Shown: positions 1 to 5,611 of the stretch, piece after piece
Layout of the letters: each line of letters opens with the position of its first letter
Numbering within the stretch: the first letter of the stretch is position 1
Origin: Nitrospirota bacterium
GTDB lineage: Bacteria; Nitrospirota; CAKKRA01; 9FT-COMBO-42-15
Assembly (NCBI GenBank): GCA_016195585.1
Contig: JACPZJ010000021.1
Span: forward strand, 1-9,384
Reading direction: 5' to 3'
DNA: 9,384 nt
Position numbers and translations under genes: made by a program
The notes under the pieces: model-generated
What the model saw: only the letters and a program-made list of their open reading frames with translations
Told to the model about the DNA's origin: nothing
Database searches by the model: none

Positions 1-385
1 AGCCAAAGCACTTAAGATTGCACAGCATTGACGGACTGATTACAATAAAACCCGGGGGATAAAAACCATTTTTATCCTGAAATTCTTTTCTCTTATTCGT
101 GCCGAGGAGGAGCTGGTTTATGAAAAAACTCTTTACAAGCTGCTGCCTGTGGGCAGGGTGCGTCTCCCTTAAAATCTTTTTTGCTACGATAAGGCTCGGA
201 TGGCCTGATTGGAATAGCTCCCTTATCCATCTTATTATCTTTATATAGTAATCCTTTTTTGCCAGCCTCTCTGCAAGATATGTAAACTTTATTAAAACCA
301 CATCAGGGCTATTCCCAACCATGCTTAGCATGGCGACCATAATCTTTGTAATGGTATAATTCTTCAGGCGCTGGTAATAACTCAT
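1..385 (-). CDS. Radical SAM protein, N-terminal part (runs off the left edge)
   Basis: Reading the minus strand from ATG at 385 gives 128 complete codons without a stop up to the window edge. Residues 1-~110 are mostly helical and Lys/Arg-rich. They lead into a strand and the cluster motif ISPSMLCNLKCFG at ~116-128, with C122 and C126. The next codon begins with T, as expected for the third Cys of a radical SAM CxxxCxxC motif that would bind a 4Fe-4S cluster and cleave S-adenosylmethionine. The stretch HPAHRQQLVKSFFIN, then GxxKRxEF, then a 'P-ISP-CNLKC' strand resembles a radical SAM group with a ~100-residue helical N-terminus whose substrate is unknown to me. An AGGAG lies 11 nt upstream of the ATG, a slightly long spacing, and a promoter lies ~90 nt upstream. 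It is transcribed divergently from the small membrane protein. Family is fairly certain; reaction unknown. Confidence 0.82.
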   Translation of the reverse strand, partial: MSYYQRLKNYTITKIMVAMLSMVGNSPDVVLIKFTYLAERLAKKDYYIKIIRWIRELFQSGHPSLIVAKKILRETHPAHRQQLVKSFFINQLLLGTNKRKEFQDKNGFYPPGFIVISPSMLCNLKCFG

Positions 386-413
386 TACTCCCTGTACTCC
401 TTTCAAGGTTCAA

Positions 414-432
414 GTCAGGCAGTATGCCTGAC
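414..432. repeat. Perfect 8-bp inverted repeat in the leader of the left radical SAM gene
   Basis: GTCAGGCA (414-421), a 3-nt loop, then TGCCTGAC (425-432). On the plus strand it is followed by CTATTTTTTTA, so it looks like an intrinsic terminator, but no plus-strand gene precedes it. On the minus strand it lies ~30 nt upstream of the start codon, inside the predicted leader. There it could be an operator, an mRNA hairpin affecting translation, or a copy of a dispersed intergenic palindrome. Confidence 0.5.
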
Positions 433-475
433 CTATTTTTTTATGGAATCATATAACCTGTTAATCTTTCACACA

Positions 476-504
476 ATTTTATATAAACCTTCCCCCTTAG
501 TCAA
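476..504 (-). promoter_or_regulatory. Sigma-70 promoter of the left radical SAM gene
   Basis: On the minus strand TTGACT (504-499) is followed after 17 nt by TAAAAT (481-476), each 5/6 to the -35 and -10 consensus. Transcription would start near 469, giving an ~85-nt leader before the ATG at 385 that contains the inverted repeat at 414-432. Confidence 0.55.
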
Positions 505-740
505 GTTTTTTGTTTTTGTCAGATTTTTTTCTTGATTTTTCCGCCTTTCATTGTATATTAGTTAATAATAAATAATTATTGACAAAACCCCACACTGCCG
601 GCGGGCCTAATCTGCACGACACCTGAGCAAGCTACCTTATAGTATTGAGTAGGGGTAAGTATTGGAAGGAGGTGAAGGGTTCGTATAAAAGGCAGCGCCA
701 ATAAGCAGTCCAACCTTTTATAAATAAAGGAGGAAAAATC
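505..740 (+). other. Intergenic leader region before the small membrane protein
   Basis: No open frame here looks coding. A TTGATT at 532-537 followed 16 nt later by TATATT (554-559) is a possible weak plus-strand promoter; a TTGACA at 579-584 has no well-placed -10. An inverted repeat TATAAAAGG (684-692) / CCTTTTATA (714-722) with a 21-nt loop sits directly before the ribosome binding site AAAGGAGG (726-733). A second Shine-Dalgarno-like GGAGGTG at 668-674 has no usable start codon after it. A structured 5' leader is plausible, but I recognise no known riboswitch class. Confidence 0.4.
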
Positions 741-1142
741 ATGAATCACGGCCGTAAGAACATTGTATTTGGTTTTTGCTATCTCGTAATACTGTTAATT
801 ATGGGAATGTTTCTCGCTATTAAACTCAAGGACACTGCATGGGCAAAAGAGCCTTTTGCATTTCCAAGGGTGGTTATCCGTGCAGCCCATGCTCATGGGA
901 ATCTTGAATCTGTATTAAACATCCTTATCGGGCTTCTTGTTGACAGGATCAGCGTAGGAGACGGCCTAAAGAAGACTATCAGTATACTCATGATTATCGG
1001 GGCCGTCATGCACTCAGGCATGCTCCTTTTAACACCGCTCTTCCCCGCCATCTCAAACCTTGCTGTTGTCGGGGCTATAACACTTGTTATAGCAATTGCC
1101 CTTATGGCATACGGCGCTATAGCAGGCATTGAGAAGAAATAA
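741..1142 (+). CDS. Small four-helix integral membrane protein with conserved-looking His residues
   Basis: The 133-residue protein has hydrophobic segments at about residues 8-27, 54-70, 78-100 and 105-130 and no cleavable signal. A polar, basic stretch joins helices 1 and 2. Helix 2 begins with an AHAHGN motif (H50, H52, N54), and helix 3 carries a second His (MHSG, H91). Intramembrane His/Asn of this kind occur in small four-helix families such as hydroxylaminobenzene mutase / styrene oxide isomerase-like proteins, and in other haem or metal-binding bundles. This is only a pattern resemblance. The start is well supported by AAAGGAGG seven bases upstream. A hairpin terminator follows five bases after the stop, so the gene is probably monocistronic. 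Function unknown. Confidence 0.8.
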   Translation: MNHGRKNIVFGFCYLVILLIMGMFLAIKLKDTAWAKEPFAFPRVVIRAAHAHGNLESVLNILIGLLVDRISVGDGLKKTISILMIIGAVMHSGMLLLTPLFPAISNLAVVGAITLVIAIALMAYGAIAGIEKK

Positions 1143-1146
1143 TCGT

Positions 1147-1195
1147 GGAAAGGGGGCGCCCTCTATTTAATATTGAGTATGCCCCCTTCCCTTTT
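1147..1195 (+). terminator. Intrinsic terminator after the small membrane protein
   Basis: GGAAAGGGGGC (1147-1157) pairs with GCCCCCTTCCC (1181-1191), 10 of 11 positions, with a ~23-nt loop. It is followed by TTTTGCTTTT. It begins a few bases after the stop codon at 1142. Confidence 0.75.
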
Positions 1196-1204
1196 GCTTT
1201 TAAG

Positions 1205-1233
1205 TTGACATCTCCCTTCCCCTCCGCTACATT
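1205..1233 (+). promoter_or_regulatory. Sigma-70 promoter abutting the start codon of the radical SAM gene at 1240
   Basis: TTGACA (1205-1210, 6/6) is separated by exactly 17 nt from TACATT (1228-1233, 4/6). The expected start of transcription, about 7 nt past the -10, falls on the A of the ATG at 1240. There is no Shine-Dalgarno sequence; the upstream stretch is pyrimidine-rich. Together these point to a leaderless mRNA. Confidence 0.55.
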
Positions 1234-1239
1234 AATGCC

Positions 1240-2520
1240 ATGAAACTTGAACTAATAGTCCCTGTAAAGAGAAAACAGAACTGGAAGCGTAATTATCAGA
1301 TTGCCCCTTTAGGCATGATGTATGTTGCTGCACTGACACCTCCTGATATTGATGTAACAATTACAGATGAAAATATAGAAACAATAGACTTTGATAAACC
1401 TGTAGACCTTGTCGGCATCACCTCTATGACCGCTGAGATAAACAGGGCATACGAAATTGCCGGTGAATACAGAAAGCGGGGGGTAAAGGTTGTCATGGGC
1501 GGCATCCATCCATCCCTGCTTCCAGATGAGGCGATACAACATTCAGATGCTGTTGTGGTGGGCGAGGCAGAAGGCGCGTGGCATGATGTGATAAATGATT
1601 TCAAAAAAGGCAGGCTTAAAAAAACCTATTCATCAGAGACCCGTCCCTCTCTTGAAAACATGGTCTTACCGAGAAGGGATATTATAAAAGGCAAGAGATA
1701 TCTCACCTCAAATATTATCCAGACAACAAGAGGATGCCCCTTTTCATGCACCTTCTGCACAGTAACAAAGTTCTTCGGCAATGCTTACAGGTGCAGGCCC
1801 GTAGCAGATGTTATCAGAGAAGTAGAATCCCTTGATGGCGACTTTATAGTATTTATTGACGACAATATACTCGCAAATCCAAAGCGCGCCAAAGAACTCT
1901 TCAGGGCATTGATACCACATAAGAAAAAATGGGTCAGCCAGTCATCAATTAATCTTGCAAGGGATGATGAATTATTGAAGCTTGCAGCCAAAAGCGGCTG
2001 TATGGGGATGTTTATCGGCATTGAATCCTTTTCGCAGGAATCATTAAGGACGATAAAAAAATCTGTCAATCAAGGATTCCCCGCACAGGATTCAATAAAA
2101 AAGATTCAGGACCATGGCATTCTGGTTGAGGGGGCATTTATATTTGGACTGGATGGAGACAACAGGGATACACTCATGCGCACAGTGGATTTTGCTGTAA
2201 AAATGCGCCTCTCTGCGGCAAACTTTTTTGTGCTTACCCCGTTTCCGGGGACATCAGTAAGAGAACAGTTAGAGGGGGAGGGGAGGATTATTGAACAGAA
2301 CTGGTCAAGGTATAATAACTTTACTGTTGTTTTCAAGCCAAAACAGATGAGTCCTGAGGAACTTCAGGAAACCGCCATCCTTGCAAAGCAACAGTTTTTT
2401 TCTTATCCGTCAATAATAAAACGGCACTTTACAAAAAACCACTTCCCACCCACAAAAAAAACAATGTACTCTCTTGCATGGAACCTGTTCAGAAGAAGGT
2501 TAACAACAAAACGCCCCTGA
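1240..2520 (+). CDS. B12-binding-type radical SAM protein
   Basis: This 426-residue protein has two parts. Residues 1-~135 form a cobalamin-binding-like Rossmann domain, with an APLGMMYVAA start, a VDLVGITSMT strand, VVMGGIHPSLLP at ~84-95 and a VVGEAEG turn. Residues ~155-390 form a radical SAM barrel with CPFSCTFC, i.e. C166, C170 and C173 for the 4Fe-4S cluster. A downstream GxxxGLDGD strand may contribute to SAM binding. The DxHxxG base-off cobalamin motif is not evident, which is common in this class. Relatives include methylases and cyclases of hopanoid, bacteriochlorophyll and natural-product pathways; the substrate cannot be told here. ATG at 1240 is preferred because the protein starts with the usual MKLELIVP strand and the promoter abuts it. 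No good terminator follows the stop. Confidence 0.88.
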   Translation: MKLELIVPVKRKQNWKRNYQIAPLGMMYVAALTPPDIDVTITDENIETIDFDKPVDLVGITSMTAEINRAYEIAGEYRKRGVKVVMGGIHPSLLPDEAIQHSDAVVVGEAEGAWHDVINDFKKGRLKKTYSSETRPSLENMVLPRRDIIKGKRYLTSNIIQTTRGCPFSCTFCTVTKFFGNAYRCRPVADVIREVESLDGDFIVFIDDNILANPKRAKELFRALIPHKKKWVSQSSINLARDDELLKLAAKSGCMGMFIGIESFSQESLRTIKKSVNQGFPAQDSIKKIQDHGILVEGAFIFGLDGDNRDTLMRTVDFAVKMRLSAANFFVLTPFPGTSVREQLEGEGRIIEQNWSRYNNFTVVFKPKQMSPEELQETAILAKQQFFSYPSIIKRHFTKNHFPPTKKTMYSLAWNLFRRRLTTKRP

Positions 2521-2550
2521 GAGGTTGATTTTTCACCCATTATTTACCTG

Positions 2551-2872
2551 CAGCCTGTTTATTGTTAGATAGTGTAAACTTTTCTTGACAGTGAATGTGG
2601 TTGGTGTAAAATATTCATAAACAGTCATATAAAAGTAAACAGGTCTCATCTCTGCAGATAAGGTTGTTAACCTTATAGATACAGCGATTAACTCTTTGCG
2701 GCTATTCATCAATGATTGGGGCATCTTCAAGAAATATCTTTTAAGAAAACCATAGTCCTGATGGGTGGCTGGTGCAGTAGACCCTTGACAGGCGTCCTTT
2801 AAATGGGGGATACATATTATTTCCTTTGCCAATGAGTTTTACTTTGTAAAAGCGTAGTTTTTCAACAGGCTG
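2551..2872. mobile_element. Possible remnant of an insertion element bracketed by 9-bp inverted repeats
   Basis: CAGCCTGTT (2551-2559) and AACAGGCTG (2864-2872) form a perfect 9-bp inverted repeat about 320 bp apart. The right copy, read inward on the minus strand, continues GAAAAACTACGC, which looks like ends I associate with insertion sequences (from memory, not from a search). Between them is a minus-strand open frame (2832 to 2533) with no motif I recognise, and a perfect hairpin ATAAGGTT-GTT-AACCTTAT at 2658-2676. No target duplication is obvious and no transposase can be identified. The reading as a deletion derivative or MITE-like scrap is tentative; otherwise the 2521-2903 stretch shows no gene. 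Confidence 0.3.
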
Positions 2873-2903
2873 TAAAGAAGCAATTCCGTTTCATCTTTTT
2901 TAA

Positions 2904-3119
2904 ATCAGTCTGACCCTCTTATTCTCGAAGATAGTAGAGAATAAGGATGGAAGCATAATTCTTGAGATGAAAACATCAGGCATGTCTGATGTAAAACGAT
3001 GGGTCATTTCATACGGCGCTGATGCAATGGTAATTGAACCGGAGAAATTAAAAAAAGAGATTGTAAAGGAGCTGGCAGTTGCTAAAGAAAACTACAAAAA
3101 CCCTCGCAGAGAGTTTTAA
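2904..3119 (+). pseudogene. C-terminal fragment of a WYL-domain transcriptional regulator
   Basis: The frame opens after a TAA at 2901-2903 and runs 71 codons to TAA at 3117-3119. From about residue 8 it reads FSKIVENKDGSIILEM, then SDVKRWVISYGADAMVIEP and KEIVKELAVAKENY. This is the typical end of WYL regulators (YafY-like): a 'DGS-I-L' strand, a 'vkrW-lsyG' helix, a 'V-eP--L' strand, then the terminal helix. The helix-turn-helix and the WYL core that precede this in intact members are absent. The sequence upstream of about 2925 is unrelated in every frame I read. The first in-frame ATG (2967) lies inside the domain, so this is a dead remnant. It abuts the possible element at 2551-2872, which may have caused the truncation. 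Confidence 0.75.
3096..3113 (-). terminator. Weak terminator candidate downstream of vapBC
   Basis: On the minus strand CTCTC (3113-3109), a TGC loop, then GAGGG (3105-3101, one G-U pair), followed by TTTTT (3100-3096). The stem is only 5 bp. Its position just past the vapC stop (3116) is right, and it lies inside the WYL fragment. Confidence 0.3.
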
Positions 3120-3514
3120 GGAATCATTCTGATGCCTATTTGTCTAAAGTGTTCATCAAAAGTTAGGGCATCCTTGATGCCCTTCTGTTCCATTACCAAA
3201 AAGCTTAAACAGTCGGTAAATGAGAAGTCCTTGTCACGGTATTTCAAAAACATCTCCCACCCTTTTTCAAAATCTTCTACAGAAATATGAACAATCTCAA
3301 TAGTTGGACTTGAAAGCAATAATCTGCCTACTTGCGATGCCTTCTCATAGCTTATCCGTTTCCTCAGAAAGGTTACTATTTCATCAAATACATAAGTTGT
3401 GGTAACAAGTCTAATCGGGTGTTTCTTAAATATTTTCCAATAAAGCGCTGCCTTTTCGTGATTCTGGTCATCGGCATCTTCAAGGGCAATAATAAAGGAG
3501 ATGTCTATAAACAA
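3116..3514 (-). CDS. vapC: PIN-domain ribonuclease toxin of a VapBC pair
   Basis: The 132-residue protein covers a full PIN domain, matching the usual VapC length. The acidic metal-binding residues are all visible: D4 in FIDISFIIAL, E45 in VFDEIVTFLR, D101 in SFTDCLSFLVM and D120 in TFDEHF. VapC proteins are Mg-dependent RNases, often cutting tRNA or rRNA, held inactive by VapB. The start codon is TTG (3514-3512), preceded by AGGTG that overlaps the vapB stop, so translation is probably coupled to the antitoxin. It lies 8 bp after vapB and converges on the WYL fragment, overlapping its last 4 bp. Product class is firm; the RNA target is unknown. All catalytic residues are kept, so it is probably active. 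Confidence 0.9.
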   Translation of the reverse strand: MFIDISFIIALEDADDQNHEKAALYWKIFKKHPIRLVTTTYVFDEIVTFLRKRISYEKASQVGRLLLSSPTIEIVHISVEDFEKGWEMFLKYRDKDFSFTDCLSFLVMEQKGIKDALTFDEHFRQIGIRMIP

Positions 3515-3522
3515 TTCCTCAC

Positions 3523-3738
3523 CTAATCTTTCTCGTATAGGTATTTATCATGTTTTACAGAAGCATCTTTAAGGCCACTGTGACCCGGACGGCTTCCCAG
3601 AAGCAAAACAGGGTCATTTTCAATCCTAATAGGCTCTATGATAAGCTTCCCTTTTTCCCATTTTATCTCAGCTTCTTTAATACCTTTTAAAAGCCTTTTA
3701 GGGATAACAAGCCCCCCTTTTTTAACTGCTGTCTTCAT
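3523..3738 (-). CDS. vapB: AbrB-fold antitoxin of a VapBC pair
   Basis: This 71-residue protein starts with a swapped-hairpin (AbrB/SpoVT-like) DNA-binding domain: AVKKGGLVIPKRLLKGIK, then EIKWEKGKLIIEP. The tail, DPVLLLGSRPGHSGLKDAS with HDKYLY, is the kind of flexible segment that binds the PIN toxin in related VapB proteins. GGAGG (3748-3752) is spaced 9 nt from the ATG. It is the first gene of the vapBC operon and carries its own perfect-consensus promoter, which it probably represses alone and together with VapC, as known for the family. A palindromic GTTAAC (3769-3774), overlapping the predicted transcription start, is a possible part of its operator. Confidence 0.88.
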   Translation of the reverse strand: MKTAVKKGGLVIPKRLLKGIKEAEIKWEKGKLIIEPIRIENDPVLLLGSRPGHSGLKDASVKHDKYLYEKD

Positions 3739-3774
3739 TTTTTAGATCCTCCAATTGCCTTTATCCTTGTTAAC

Positions 3775-3803
3775 ATTATATACCTGCTCAGAAATACTGT
3801 CAA
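3775..3803 (-). promoter_or_regulatory. Perfect-consensus sigma-70 promoter of vapBC
   Basis: On the minus strand TTGACA (3803-3798), 17 nt, then TATAAT (3780-3775): 12 of 12 consensus bases with optimal spacing. Transcription would start near 3768, about 30 nt before the vapB ATG. It lies between the radical SAM stop (3843) and vapB, so the toxin-antitoxin pair is independently expressed. Such a strong promoter is normally held down by the autorepressor. Confidence 0.85.
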
Positions 3804-3842
3804 TGCAGAACATAGTGTTTTGTTTCAGCGATAACCCGGCCT

Positions 3843-5408
3843 TTACAGCCACTCTGACAGCCCCATTTCTATCACCTTCTCCCTCATCTTGGATTGAAAT
3901 GGCCTCGGCGTCTCTGAGACAAAGGCGGCAATCATGTCCTTGTCTTCTACAAAAGATGAGCCTCGGCCAAGGGCATTCTCCATTGCCTTTTTATTCACCA
4001 TCCTTCTTGCAATGGGCTGAAGGAGCCTTGGCACAGACTTGATAATTTCATCAAACCTTTCCTTTGTTCCTTTATTCCAGATTATCTCCTTTTTATCTAC
4101 CTTAACTTCAGCCACTTCATCCGGCATTTTTACAGCATTTGCAGGGTAATACATCCAGTTTGGATGCTTGGGAATGAATTCATCCATTATCTCAAACAAA
4201 CGGCCCCTGATGTCATCTGATATATAAAATTTTGGATAAAAAAGCGACTCGCCCTTTTTTATCTTCCCTTCCTTCTCTGCAAGCCTCTGGATTGGGGTAT
4301 TTGGATATAATCTTATGGATGCAACAGCAAAGACCTTTGGTGGATTTATTTCTTCCATATTTTTTAACGTCTCTCTTAGCGTCTCCTCTGTCTCGCCCGG
4401 GCCCCCGAGTATAAGAAAGTGCATGTGCATAAGCCCTGCCTCATCGCACATCTTTGCAGCGTGTCTTATATCATCAACAGAAAAATTCTTGCCGAGTCTT
4501 TTTAGCATAACAGCAGAGGCGGCATCAGAGCCTATCTCAACGCTCTTGCACCCTGCGTCAATCATCAGATTTAGCAGCTCCTTTGAAAAATTCCTTGGGC
4601 TTATCAGGGCGCCCCACTGGATATTTAGCTTCCTTTTAATTATTTCAGAGCATATTTCCTTTGCATGTAATTCGGGTGAGTTAAAGACATTATCAACAAA
4701 ATAGAAATTGGCAATGCTATATTTCCTTATCATCTCCTCCATCTCATCTGCAACATTTTTTGGAGAGCGAAGCCGTACATTCTTGCCCTCAAGAAAAGGA
4801 TATGTGCAGTATATGCAGGAATATTCGCACCCCCGCTTTGTCTGGATATTTCCCATATCATACAGATGATTTGGCAGAAGATGCCTTGCAGGCATTGGAA
4901 GCCTGTTAATATCCTGCAGCCTCCAGGGCATATTCATGCGAAAGTCGTTTTTATTATCAATATAGGCTGCGCCTGCAATATCATCAAAGGGTTTTCTATC
5001 TGATAATCTTCCTAAAAGCTCAGGCAGGCTTTCTTCTCCTTCACCTATAATGCCGAGGTCAACGTCAAAATACCTCAGCATGTCCTCCGGTATAATGGAA
5101 AAGGCTGTGCCGCCTAAGATTATCCTCGCCCTTTTATAATCCTTGCAGCAGTCAACAACATCCTTTATAGTTGGGATAAGAAAGGTGGTTGAGCTCTCCA
5201 GATTTCTTATAGAGATGCCGATAATGTCAGGCTGAAAGTCATTGAGTGTTTTCTTTGTGGCGCTGACAGGCTCATCCTCAAAACACAAATCAAGAACCTT
5301 AACATTATATCCTTCTTTTAAAAGGACTGCTGACAGATAGGCAATTCCGAGCGGCGCAGCAACATAGGGCTCTTTTTCTTTATTGGGTGAGATAAATAAT
5401 ATCTTCAT
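3843..5408 (-). CDS. B12-binding-type radical SAM protein with a ~130-residue C-terminal extension
   Basis: From ATG at 5408 the protein has 521 residues. Residues 1-~135 form a B12-binding-like fold: KILFISPN, an APLGIAYLSAVL helix, DIIGISIRN, RIILGGTAFSIIP and GIIGEGEESLPE. The radical SAM domain spans ~185-385, with CEYSCIYC (C194, C198, C201) and a glycine-rich LILGGPGET strand near 332-340. Residues ~390-521 form an extension I cannot assign. No DxHxxG motif is seen. A TTG codon precedes the ATG in frame, but the ATG gives the usual MKILFISPN start. No Shine-Dalgarno is visible and a promoter sits only a few bases upstream. The gene is divergent from the kinase operon and is followed 105 bp later by vapB. 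A modification enzyme of unknown substrate. Confidence 0.88.
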   Translation of the reverse strand: MKILFISPNKEKEPYVAAPLGIAYLSAVLLKEGYNVKVLDLCFEDEPVSATKKTLNDFQPDIIGISIRNLESSTTFLIPTIKDVVDCCKDYKRARIILGGTAFSIIPEDMLRYFDVDLGIIGEGEESLPELLGRLSDRKPFDDIAGAAYIDNKNDFRMNMPWRLQDINRLPMPARHLLPNHLYDMGNIQTKRGCEYSCIYCTYPFLEGKNVRLRSPKNVADEMEEMIRKYSIANFYFVDNVFNSPELHAKEICSEIIKRKLNIQWGALISPRNFSKELLNLMIDAGCKSVEIGSDAASAVMLKRLGKNFSVDDIRHAAKMCDEAGLMHMHFLILGGPGETEETLRETLKNMEEINPPKVFAVASIRLYPNTPIQRLAEKEGKIKKGESLFYPKFYISDDIRGRLFEIMDEFIPKHPNWMYYPANAVKMPDEVAEVKVDKKEIIWNKGTKERFDEIIKSVPRLLQPIARRMVNKKAMENALGRGSSFVEDKDMIAAFVSETPRPFQSKMREKVIEMGLSEWL

Positions 5409-5419
5409 CAAATAGTGTT

Positions 5420-5449
5420 ATGGTAGTCACTTAACATAAAAGAAGTCAA
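5420..5449 (-). promoter_or_regulatory. Candidate sigma-70 promoter of the second B12 radical SAM gene
   Basis: On the minus strand TTGACT (5449-5444), 18 nt, then TACCAT (5425-5420, 4/6). The start of transcription would be near 5413, only ~5 nt before the ATG at 5408, and no Shine-Dalgarno is present. This would give a nearly leaderless mRNA. The -10 is weak, so the call is tentative. Confidence 0.4.
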
Positions 5450-5491
5450 GAAAATTATTTTAAAAATCTCTTTATTATTAATTAGTTTTAG

Positions 5492-5505
5492 GATATAATC
5501 ATATC
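5492..5505. promoter_or_regulatory. Possible activator-binding palindrome upstream of the sigma-54 promoter
   Basis: GATAT-AATC-ATATC is a short inverted repeat centred about 100 bp upstream of the predicted sigma-54 start, the usual distance for an NtrC-family enhancer site. It contains a perfect TATAAT (5494-5499) without a good -35, so it could instead be a basal sigma-70 -10 element. Only one copy is seen. Confidence 0.25.
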
Positions 5506-5569
5506 ATTTCTAAATGGGGGATTAAGACCATTATCTTTAAGGATTCATGGGGATGGAGCCTAACAGATA

Positions 5570-5585
5570 TGGCGCAAGTATTGCA
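5570..5585 (+). promoter_or_regulatory. Sigma-54 (-24/-12) promoter of the kinase-regulator operon
   Basis: TGGCGCAAGTATTGCA matches the RpoN consensus TGGCRYR-N4-TTGCW at every defined position, with GG (5571-5572) and GC (5583-5584) separated by exactly 10 bases. Transcription should start near 5596, placing GAGGAGG (5597-5603) at the very 5' end of a ~16-nt leader before the ATG at 5612. The operon encodes a sigma-54 activator, so positive autoregulation is the natural inference. Confidence 0.8.
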
Positions 5586-5611
5586 TATTTTTAGGTGAGG
5601 AGGTTTTTAGA

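Noticed and set aside
120..248. Plus-strand small ORF (42 codons) with a GAGGAGG-like site in front
   Set aside because: It lies antisense inside the minus-strand radical SAM gene, whose protein shows a clear CNLKCFG motif; the 'ribosome binding site' is part of that coding sequence.
579..613. Promoter from TTGACA 579-584 to TAATCT 608-613
   Set aside because: The spacer is 23 nt, too long for sigma-70, and no better -10 lies at 16-18 nt.
2533..2832. Minus-strand 99-codon ORF
   Set aside because: No recognisable domain and no ribosome binding site, and it lies in a segment that looks like element debris. A decayed transposase end cannot be excluded, so it is mentioned only with the possible mobile remnant.
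3755..4704. Plus-strand ORFs antisense to the radical SAM gene
   Set aside because: They are Ser/Pro-rich shadow translations opposite a well-supported protein.
5409..5411. TTG start for the second B12 radical SAM gene
   Set aside because: The next codon is ATG and gives the standard MKILFISPN start; TTG offers no better ribosome binding site.
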